From: Carya illinoinensis
Taxonomy: Eukaryota; Streptophyta; Magnoliopsida; Fagales; Juglandaceae
NCBI RefSeq assembly: GCF_018687715.1
Contig: NC_056762.1
Location: forward strand, 26,063,364-26,127,363
DNA: 64,000 bases
Direction of reading: 5' to 3'
The notes under the pieces: model-generated
Database searches by the model: none
What the model was told of the DNA's origin: nothing
The model's input: only the letters and a program-made list of their open reading frames with translations
Made by a program: the position numbers and the translations under genes
In this document: one piece after another, positions 11,326-21,294 of the stretch
Numbering within the stretch: the first letter of the stretch is position 1
How the letters are laid out: each line of letters starts with the position of its first letter

Positions 11326-14300
11326 ATCCTAGCCATGATTGAATGGGAAAGTATTTGTGACATACCTTTTACTCAAGACATGATGTGATGTGAAATGAAA
11401 TGACAGGAGACATTACATAATATAACATGACATGTACATGTGATGGATGACTTGGCATAACATGAAACATATAAACATTTCGTGACATTGCGAATCATGT
11501 AATAGATAAATTTTGAGTGACATAGCATAATGTGACATGTATAAGAGCATAAGAATATTAATAACTATTCTCTTACCAACACAAATAGACGATATCCTGA
11601 CAGTAAGTTAAATGCTAACTTACAGTGATTGAAACGTGAGGAATTTAAGCGTGAGTAACATAAACTATAAGGAGACATTTCTAAAGGTTAGAAAATCCTT
11701 ACTAGTAAACTTATAAAAATGAAAATACTGAATTAGATAACAATTACCATTTTACCCCTAACTTATGGAAAAATAACCATTTTACCCCTAACTTAAGAAT
11801 TTCACACCCTAACTCCAAAACTCACCAAAATTCATATTCTTTTTGTAAATTTATCCTAAATCCAAATATCTAATTAGAAAATTTTAAATCAAAATATAAC
11901 TATAAGAACCAAGATGGGCCGAAACACACTAAGACTAAAATCCTTGATTTTTGTTACAATTCTTTCAAACTCCAACTTTTATGCTAAAACTGAAACATGG
12001 AACATAAAAAATCATATCCTATAATTTAAAATCACACTAAGACCATAAAACATACATTCTACAAAATGCATAAACTCCTCATGCTAAGCATATGCTAAAA
12101 CACCAAATCAAACAACTCTTTGATCAAATCAGACTATTTCCTTTCCAATAAACTCCAAGGAATTCCAAAGTTCATAGAAATACTCTAAATATGTTCATAA
12201 AACAATCCTAAGGACTATAATTCTTTAAAAAATTAAACCAAAACAACAAAAGTCACAAAATAACGTACTATATGTTTTGATTTTTTTTTCAAACCACTAG
12301 ATCCGAATTTTCCAGGAAGTAAAACATCAAGGAAAAACATCATATGCTTCCTATTCATGTACTAAAATATATCTAAGCATCAAACCAAAGATCAAATTGC
12401 AAAAATTGCATAGAAACACAAATCCAATAGTGATCCTCAAGTATAAGACCTAATCGAACCTCAACATGCATAAAAGTTCATATCCTCAAGATCAACACCA
12501 TAAATCTTCAAAATAACATTACAACACATATATAAAAGTCCTAAGAGTGACATATATGAATATCAAAGTCATAGGAGCATGTTTTCACAGCAAAAGATCC
12601 AAGCTTACTCAAAACACAAACTATTTTTACACCTCCAGTTTCCAACTGTCTCATATCATGCGAAATTGTTGGTAAAAACTATCAATATGGAATGAATTAA
12701 AATCCAAATTTCATGTTAATATGTTAACTCTAAACCATAAAAATATTGGACCAAGATATTTTCAAAAACATCATAAAAAAAAAACAAAGAACCACGCACT
12801 GTTCAGTTTATTGCCCAGTATGATGTTTGTATGCTTACACAGACTTTTCACCAATTAAAACCTCATAAAAAAATCACAAAAAGACTTGATGAGGAACAAA
12901 TTATGTCAAGAGAATTTAGTAAGAATCTACTTTCGAAGGCTTTGAAAAATTCAAGCAAGAAAAGCCAAGAAAGCTCTCTGAAGCTTCTCATTGAGTTCTC
13001 TCCAAGAAATTGTTTCCAGAGTGACAAAATACTAGGGGAATATCCATGGATAACACTTATACTATTGGATTGCTTGAGAGGGAAGTGAGGATGACTTTTA
13101 GTGATGGGTTTTCAACCAAAAGTGATGCAAATCTTGTGCTATAATACCCATGGTTTTGGGTTATCGTTGCCCATGAAGGGTGATGGTTTTAAGGTTGCTT
13201 TTTGGCCTCTCATCCAAGCACTCTTTGAGGTAGACTTGGGTAGGGAAAGTACACTCATGGTAGGGGGAAAATTCCTCTAGAAACTTTGCATTGGTGGTGC
13301 AATTTCTTGTGCCCTAATGGTCTTAAACCGAGTAGCCCTGATTTGGGGTTTCAATAATGTTTGTTTGGGGTTTGGATCTCTATCAAGCACAAATCTAATT
13401 TTTTTTTAGCCCAATGAAAATACTATGGTATAAAAAAAATGATAAGGGTGTGATGATATGAATTTAAATGGTTAATAGCATGTGGAAGTAATTTAATCAA
13501 GTGATTAAATACTAAACTAAAACCAATTATCATTTAGGGTTTGGGGTAACTATTGGGGTTTGGGAAAACCATTTAGGGTTTCAATTTTCACCAATAATTT
13601 TGGATTTCAATTGGATCTCAAGTATTTCAGGATTCACTAGGATTGAAACCCTCTTTGGTTTGACACAAAAATGAATGATTGGATGGAAGTGTTTGGCTTA
13701 GGTGGCATGATCACAAAGCTTATTTTTCCTTCATTTCCTTCATATTTTCATTTCATGGTTCTTCTTGGTGCCAAATGTCCTATGCTATTCACCAAGGGTG
13801 GCTAAGATCTTGCCAAGTGTCTAAATGAGATTCTCTAGACTAATTTGGATATTCCATATTGTGATCCAAAAATGATTGGAATGCATGCTTATACTCATGT
13901 TACTATTGTAACAGCCCGCTAGAAATTAAATGGTGGAATTTCTATAGACTTTAGGAACCTCATGAAAACTCCATAAGTTTTCACAAATTGACTAGTCGCA
14001 AAGGTTTTAGTCTGTCAACATAGTCAGTGTTATCACTCACTATAGTGCTAGAAATGCGATTTTATTTGTTTGAGGTAGTTAAAAGTGTCATAATATGTTA
14101 TAGTCTACGCCACTAGACTCAGTTGAATATTTACGATTTTATGACACAATAACTCATTTTCATAATTTCGGACGAAATGCGTGTTCGAAACTATGAAATC
14201 TTTTTTAGGGGCACTTCGGGGTTGAGTTTTGGTAAACGATTTTCACTGTAGGTTAATATGAATATTTAGAATTTTTTCGTACTAAGTTTATTATGCTTTT

Positions 14301-16959
14301 TTTGGAGTGAATAGTAACCTCGATAAGCGTACTAAGTGTAGTGTTTTCAAAATCACAGTGTGAAATGTTCAAATTAAGTTAGAGAAGTTTTATTTGGACA
14401 CTTGGCAAGATCTTAGCCACACATAGTGAATATTAGACACTTGGCACAAAGAGGAACCATTAGATGGATTTGTGAAGGAAATCAAGGTGTGAGGTCATGT
14501 CACCTAAGCAAAACCTTCTTTCATCTGATCAACCAGTTTGAGCCAGATCAAAGAGGGTTTCAACCCTAGTAAAACCCTAAATGGTTGGAATTCAATTGAA
14601 AAACCCCAAAAGTTTGGTTAAAACCAAAATCCTAAACGGTTTCCCCAAACCCTAAAGTTGGCCTTCAAACCCTCTTTGATCCAATTTCTAGTATTGTGTT
14701 TAATCACTTGATTAAATCACTACCACATGCTATTAATTTCTCAAATTATTGTTATGAAATCATTATCCAACCTTTTAAACCTTGAAAATTTGAATGGGCT
14801 AAGAAAAATTGAATTTGGGATTGATAGCATCTCAAACCCTAACCAAACCCTCTTTAAACCCCAAATTGAAGCCCATTTGGTTGAGGCGCACCAAGGCCCA
14901 CGAATTTGGCCACCTTGGTAAGGCTTCTTGAAGAAGTTTCCTCCCCCACATGGTAGACCATTCACTGCCCTTGGCTACACCCAATAGTGCCGTGATGATA
15001 TGGAGAAACCCACCCCATCAACCTCCATACCTCGTAGCTTCTGCAGGCTGTCTTTTGCCCCTCACTATTCTCCACTTTATGTCACATAGCCACCTCCAAT
15101 CAAGGTCATTCAAGTCCATATCTCCCCACTACCAAATCCTTGAGTCTTGAAAGACACACTTCCTTTCTTTTCATAACTTCTTCACCCCGTTCTTAGAGAG
15201 AAACCCAGAAGATCTCTCAGACAGATTTCTGGGTCTTTTTGCGTGGAGCTTTTCAACCCTTTGTAAGTATTTTCAAATTATGAATCCTTTATAACAATTG
15301 TTCATATTTGAGTCTAGTTTCCATAGATATATTATTTGTATCATTTCATGGTCATTTGGTTGGTCGAAAGTATTTTTAACCATGGAAAGCTCATTCTAGA
15401 TGTGAAACTGGAGAGTATGTTGTGTTTTGGAATTTTTGACCAAGCTAATGGAAATATCTTGGTCCAAAACTTTTATGGAGTGTTGTTAGCATGTGTTTAA
15501 GAGTTTGGATTGAAGTTTTGTTGCATGACTAAAGTTTTTGATGATAGATTTTCTTAGATCTAGAAACTTGAAAACTGAAAGTGGAAAAATAGTTTTTATT
15601 TGGAGCAAGTTTGCATATTTCGTGATTTGATCTTTAGCCATATGATTTTAAGTTTTATGGTTGGATATTCTTTAGGACACATTTTTAAACCATGTGATGC
15701 TCCATTTCGAAAATCTCACCTTCTTCCATTGATCAAGAGATTTATCAAAGCTAGTTGAGAAAAAAGTTTCTGTTTTTGGGCTAAGTGTAAAACCAAAAAC
15801 TTCAAGTGTTCTTTTATGATTTTCGTGACTCTAGTTTGATGATTTAAAACATGGTTGATCTTAGGATGATGCTATGAATATGTTAGAAGTAAGATTTGAT
15901 TTGTTTGGAATTATTGGAGATGTTTTGATTTAGGGACAAAGCTTGTGATTCAAGTGTTTAGATCTTTTTACAAAAACATTTGGTGTTGATTATTAGCTTT
16001 TTTAAATGAATGTTTTAGGATAGGAAGATATTTATTGCAAATGTTTGGTTTAAGCATGAGTTTTGAAGTTGGAAGGAATTGCAACAAAAATCAAGAGAAA
16101 TGGCCTATGGATGTTTTGGTCATAGTGTGTTTTCTTTAGTTGTGATTTGTTTTATTTTTTTATGAATTGATATTTGAGTTTAGGATAAAATTTACATGAG
16201 GAATGTAAATTTTGGAAATTGTTGGAGTTAGGATGTGAAATCCTTAAGTTAGGGGTAAAATGGTCATTTTTCCACATGTAGAGGGTAAAATGGTCATTTT
16301 ACTCTAAGTTGTCTCTTTTGCACATTTCTAATTGTTAGTAATTAAATTTCTAACTTTTATAATATCTTCTTACAGTTCCTCGTGTTTCACGCTTTGTTTT
16401 CTAGAACGCAACAAACGAGGTAAGTTAGCTTCTAACTTACTATTAGTTTACTGCATATGTATGATGGGTAAGGAAACTACAATTTATGTTTGCATGTTAT
16501 CATATATGTCATTCTATGCCACGTCATTACATGTTTATCTGCTATGCATGATTTATTTTGTCACGAATATTTATCTATTACACAATCTATTCTGTCACGT
16601 ATTGCTATATGTTATAAGTATGCCATATTTTACATGTATGTCATATCATGTAGTATTCACTATTGCAAGTATGTCATGCTAAGTAAAGAAGTCAGATCAA
16701 GTTTATGTTAAGTTAAGTTTCGGATCACGCTCATGTTAAGTTATTCATGTCAATCATGACCCTAAGTGCTAGAATGGGGTAATATCCTAGTGGAACTCCT
16801 TTGTTCACACTAGAGTGTCTAAATAGGTGTGAAATTCCCTGGCTTGACGAAGTATAGTCAACAGGTTGCGAATTGAGCCTAATTAATTGGTCACCAGAGC
16901 GCGCCAGGCACTAACACCGATGGTGCCATATTTTATTTTACGTGTGTTCACAACAAGTG

Positions 16960-17110
16960 TGGCACAAACAGTTCATGGGGCCACAACAACTGTAGAATAT
17001 GAAGTATGGGGCCACAACAACTGTGGAGCATACACTACGTGAGATATAGCAATTGTGACACGTAGAATACGTGGAGCCACAATAACTGTGAAGTACGTAT
17101 TAACGCACTC
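16960..17110 (+). repeat. Tandem units in LTR-C (ccacaacaactgt)
   Basis: Four or five diverged units of about 30-40 bases centred on 'ggagccacaacaactgtg' occur between 16965 and 17100. Confidence 0.6.
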
Positions 17111-17284
17111 ATAATTAGGGTAGATACCTGTGTTATGATGCGGTAATTGACAGGGACACACGACTCAAAGGGACCTGTGTAACACCCATATGGTCTTGTT
17201 ATTAATTAAGTCAATTGAACAAGAGTCCAAGTTTATGTCAAGGAGTTAAGAATAAGCAATATGTTACGGTCAAGGTAATACGCG

Positions 17285-17458
17285 CTGCCTGGTACTGTGG
17301 TCAAGGCTATGCACTGCCAAGTACTATGGTGAAGGAGTATAATCTGCTATACTACAAAAGGATGATATGCACTGCCTGGTACTGCGGTCAAGGCTATGCA
17401 TTGCCGAGTACTATGGTGAAGGAGTAAAATCTGCTGTCATGTTATGTTCAAGTTCATG
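17285..17458 (+). repeat. 87-bp tandem duplication in LTR-C
   Basis: A unit starting 'ctgcctggtactg' at 17285 is repeated from 17372 with few changes. Both copies contain 'tcaaggctatgca' and 'gtactatggtgaaggagta'. Confidence 0.7.
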
Positions 17459-17830
17459 TTCAAGTTATGTTATGTTCAAGCTCATGTTCATGCTATGTTA
17501 TGTTCATGTTCACGTTATGTTTTAAGTTCACGTTCATGTCATGTTATGTTCATGTACATGTTATGTTCAAGTTCACGTCCATGTTATGTTATGTTCATGT
17601 TCATTATGTCTCAAGTTCACGTTTATATCATGTTATGCTCAGGTTTGTGTTAAGTTCAAGTTCATGTTTATGTTATGTATGTTCACGTTCATGCTATGTT
17701 TCAAGTCTATGTTATGTCTCAAGTTTACGTTCTTGTTATGTTGCTAGTCCATGTTATGTTTTAAGTTCAAGTTCATGTCATGTCAAGTCAAGTTAGGTTC
17801 ATGTTTCAGTTCAGGTTATGTCAGTTATGC
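17440..17830 (+). repeat. Low-complexity catgttatgttcaagttca tract
   Basis: About 390 bases made of shuffled short words (catgtt, atgtt, caagtt, cacgtt). Open frames here translate to Cys/Ser/Tyr/Val repeats and are not genes. LTR-B has the reverse-complement counterpart at about 10680-10990. Confidence 0.65.
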
Positions 17831-17942
17831 CATGCTATATATCGAGTTATGTTATGCTTACTTACGAATTTAATTATGCATTCATGCTTTTACTGCCATG
17901 CATGCATCATTAAACTGTGTGGGAGTTTCCTGTTAACTTACT

Positions 17943-17962
17943 GAGATTTGTAATCAAATCTC
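17943..17962 (+). promoter_or_regulatory. Conserved LTR hairpin, LTR-C copy
   Basis: Perfect stem GAGATTT / AAATCTC around the 6-base loop gtaatc, 523 bases before the LTR end. Confidence 0.5.
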
Positions 17963-18488
17963 ACCATGGTAGTCCCAACTACCATTCTTCTTGAATGGTA
18001 GGCGATGTGTCAGGATCAGAGCAGGGAGTAGATGTTGGTTGACTGACATGAGGTTGACTAGACTCCGCATACATGACGCGGAGCTTATAGCTTCCATAGT
18101 TAGTTTTTGGATAGTATTTTGGCCTCGTTAGTCGAGTTACACTAGTCACTCGACGAACTTCCTCAATAGTGCATTTTGGTAATGTAAATATGGAGTCTGG
18201 TCTCCCATATTTTTAAGATTATAGCCTTCTAAGACTCGTACTGAATTTGTGGATGTTTATTTTGTTAATTATGCTTAGATGATGATTTAACTATTTGGGA
18301 TTTTATAGGTTTGGTGCATAGTATTGCTAAAAAAAAAATATCCGCTACGAATATTGCATAATGCTAGAAGCATGTTAGGAACATTGCGTCTTATATGTCA
18401 TGAACGGGGGCAGGTAATCTTGTGTTGCATGTCTCGACGCTTCGGATGTCCATCCGATCCTAAACAGAAATCTGGGGGCGTCACAGGG

Positions 18489-18500
18489 TGGTATCAGAGC
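18489..18500 (+). other. Primer-binding site, initiator tRNA-Met type
   Basis: tggtatcagagc complements the 3' end of plant initiator tRNA-Met and lies three bases after the 5' LTR end, the standard arrangement for starting minus-strand cDNA. Confidence 0.85.
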
Positions 18501-18653
18501 AATACGTCTCTGGGTTGTATATCCACATGTCCTTAGGAAATGCACCAAATACTAGGCTTGAAATTTTAGTCTTCATTAGGCTTGAATTTCTTGAAGTATA
18601 AGAGATAGTACGTGGTTTTTATAAGTGCACTTGTGTGTTTCGAGAAGTGACAC

Positions 18654-18903
18654 ATGACTCATGGTAGGATACCTTGGAACCTTGAGAGAGACATCAATCA
18701 GGAAAATCAGAGTTCCCTGATGGATGGAGGATTAGTTGAAGCTGTACGCATGTTGACTGACATGCTTAGACATCAACAATAGCAGCAAGTGCACTTACCC
18801 ATTAGATTTTAAGCTGTCACTCAGGGAGGCACAAATGCTGACTCCCTAGGAACTGAAGGAGTTGGCATCATCACTAGTATATTACTAGGACCTCTATATT
18901 GTT
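18654..18903 (+). pseudogene. gag N-terminal remnant of the LTR-C element
   Basis: The first ATG after the primer site (18654) opens a frame beginning MTHGRIPWNLERD and continuing through LVEAVRMLTDMLRHQQ, where a stop replaces what looks like one more Gln in a Gln run. The frame stays readable for about 40 more residues before further stops. Position and Gln-rich text fit the start of a gypsy gag, the particle protein. Capsid and zinc-knuckle parts are missing. It is not functional as it stands. Confidence 0.5.
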
Positions 18904-20322
18904 AAACTTAGTTAAGTTTGATTGGATTGCTACTGATGGTATTAGTGCATTACTGTTATTTTAGGTAATGACAAGTTATTGAGGTTTGTAACTTGTACGC
19001 TGTTGGATATAAGTGAGTTCTTGTTGTTGGTGATTGTGGTTTTGCACGATAGTTCAGTTCGGAAGCTGAATTGTTACCCAGTTGATAAGAGTAACAATTC
19101 TCATTAGGAGTATTATTATTCATATCAGTGTAGATATAGTATGCCTTTCAGTAGTACGAGGAAGGGTATTAAAGGTTGAGGAATTGTATTCTTTGTATTT
19201 GGAGTTATTTTGATTTTGAGGACCCAATGGTATTTGTTTACGGAAGAGTAAAGTATTTGGAACAACCTTTGGCCTTAGGAGGATTCATTTATGATAGTAG
19301 TTTTATCCAGCCGCCATTAAATGGTTTTTTGTGAAGCACTGTGTTTGTGGAGACATAGCAATTGCCCTTACATTGGAGACCAATATATGGGAAGTAAAAT
19401 CTTAGTCTTGAGGATTTACATCTAGGAACATATCCTTCTATTTTGAGTCAGAATAAGAGGCAGCTCATGATGGATAGACGAGCTATGCCAATCATAAGAG
19501 AGAAAGCCTTGAGTTTAGGTTAATAGCTGATTGTTTATCAAGGTGTCACCTAGGAGGAGGAATGATTCGTTTTAATTATGAAGGAGGAAGCTAGTCCTAG
19601 GCAAACAGGTTTCCCTGAGGAAATAGAGAAAGTAAATTCAGTTGTGTATGGATTAAATTCTTCCAAATCGAATTGCACAAATACTTGAAGTTTTAGATTT
19701 AAAGAGTATGCGGGTATGACTTGACCTACTTTGTGAAGGGATTCCAGTACAGATTGATGATTTGAGCATTAAGGAAATAAGTGATTTCACTTAAGCAAGG
19801 ATTTAGCATCCTAGAAGGTTAGTCTAGAACTTGTTAAGCTTAGGCAATAACCTTCGTGATCGTTATAGATAAGATTAGTGTGGACTATGAGAGGAAGGCG
19901 TTACCTCATGAAGAGCGTTACCTGCCGCTTCACTTGACTACGTGATTAGACAATGATAGCTTCAAAGCGAGGACAGCACGGGATGGAGCTGAGTCCAGCA
20001 GAGTAGCAGAAGAGCATGCCGCAGCTGCCAACACTGAACCCGCACCGTTAGGATCATCTATGTCATCAACAAACCACGAGTGTTGCTAGTCGAGGGTCAG
20101 GAGCCAGAAAGTGACGATAAAGAATTCGTATAGCCCCAACCTAAGTCTTTTCGACAATGTGGTATATGATTCAGAGGATGACGTGTTCCACTACTTACCC
20201 CAGCACGCCTTGCCTTTGGACATCGATGCACCTCTTTTGGAGCCAACCACTAACAATACATCTAGTGATGGACAGTAGTTTAGGTAAGCAACATCTTCTA
20301 TCGAGGACGAAATCTATTTTTT
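18904..20322 (+). other. Non-coding interior of the LTR-C element
   Basis: About 1.4 kb between the gag remnant and the polypurine tract. I searched all frames by eye for protease, RT (xxDD), RNase H and integrase motifs and found none. The stretch from about 19970 to 20300 has a different, more GC-rich texture and may be the tail of a former ORF. Confidence 0.55.
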
Positions 20323-20334
20323 AGGAGGGGAGGA
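20323..20334 (+). other. Polypurine tract of the LTR-C element
   Basis: aggaggggagga directly abuts the TG of the 3' LTR at 20335. This tract primes plus-strand cDNA in LTR retrotransposons, and it fixes the 3' LTR start. Confidence 0.85.
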
Positions 20335-21206
20335 TGCAACAACCCACTAGAAATTCAATGGTGGAATTTATATAGACTTAAAAATCTCGTGAAAACTCCA
20401 TAAGTTTTCATGAATTGACTAGTCGCAAAGGTTTTAATCTGTCAACCTAGTCAATGTTATCACTCACTATGGTGCCAGAAATGCGATTTTATTTGTTTGA
20501 GGTAGTTAAAAGTGTCAGAATATGTTATAGTCTATGCCACTAGACCCAGTTGAATATTTAGGATTTTATGGCACAATAACTCATTTTGATAATTTCAGAC
20601 GAAATGCCTGTTCGAAACTGTGAAATCTTTTTTAGGGGCATTTCGGGGTTGAGTTTTGGTAAACGATTTTCACTGCAGGTTAATACAAATATTTAGGATT
20701 TTTCAGTAATAAGTTTATTATGTTTTTTTTAGAGTGAATAGTAACCTCGATAGGTGTACTAAGTGCAGTGTTTTCAAAATCACAGTGTGAAATGTCTAAA
20801 TTATGTTAGAGAAGTTTTATTTGGACACTTGGCAACATCTTAGCAACACATAATGAATACTATTAGACACTTGTTACAAAGAGGAACCATTAGATGGATT
20901 TGTGAAGGAAATCAAGATGTGAGGTCATGTCACCTAAGCAAAACCGTTTTTCATCTGATCAACCAGTTTGAGCCAAATCAAAGAGGGTTTCAACCCTAGT
21001 GAAACCCTAAATGGTTGGAATTCAATTGAAAAACCCCAAAAGCTTGGTTGAAACTGAAATCCTAAACGGTTTCCCCAAACCCTAAAGTTGGCCTTCAAAC
21101 CCTCTTTGATCAAATTTCTAGCATTGTGTTTAATTACTTGATTAAATCACTTCTACATGCTATTAATTTCTCAAATTCTTGTTATGACATCATTATCCAA
21201 CCTTTT
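20335..21206 (+). repeat. LTR-D (3' LTR), first part
   Basis: Collinear with 13907-14776 of LTR-C, including two teloboxes (21002-21010, 21077-21085). It is interrupted at 'atcattatccaacctttt' by LINE-2. Confidence 0.85.
21189..21206 (+). repeat. LINE-2 target-site duplication, left copy
   Basis: The 18-base string atcattatccaacctttt occurs here and again at 27102-27119, flanking LINE-2. LTR-C has it once, uninterrupted, near 14760. The last few T residues merge with the LINE tail, so the true length could be slightly shorter. Confidence 0.9.
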
Positions 21207-21294
21207 TTTTTTTTTTGGAAAAACTGATCTCATTAATCATGGTAATACAATCAAACACTACACTCTATGACATAACAAGCATAGAGAGAAGAAA

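Larger units (their letters stand above)
10105..13860 (-). repeat. LTR-B: related giant LTR in reverse orientation
   Basis: On the minus strand this matches LTR-C in order. Near 13.80 kb it has 'cacttggcaagatcttagccac' type sequence; at 13.5-13.6 kb telobox-rich 'aaccctaa'; at about 11.74-11.80 kb 'taagttaggggtaaaatgg' twice, as at 16.24-16.29 kb; at 10.63 kb the hairpin; at 10.14-10.20 kb 'gtcatgaacg...gcaggtaa'; and the end 'ggggcatca' at 10105. It is more diverged from LTR-C than LTR-D is. Its 5' part is missing: the match stops at about 13860, just before LTR-C starts at 13907. The only long open frame inside (12831-13088) looks like chance. No coding region is seen. Confidence 0.75.
13907..18485 (+). 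repeat. LTR-C, 5' LTR, 4579 bp
   Basis: Begins TG and ends CA, with a primer site immediately downstream. U3 contains three AAACCCTAA teloboxes (14572-14580, 14647-14655, 14834-14842). The region around 15.09-15.24 kb is a C/T-rich leader lacking a clear TATAAA. From 15.3 to 16.4 kb it is AT-rich non-coding DNA. From 16.9 to 17.85 kb come tandem repeats, then the hairpin at 17943. No host gene or long significant ORF was recognised. Confidence 0.85.

Noticed and set aside
17444..17796. Cys/Ser/Tyr-rich open frames in three phases
   Set aside because: All three phases are open because of the low-complexity catgtt/caagtt tract. No start context or homology.
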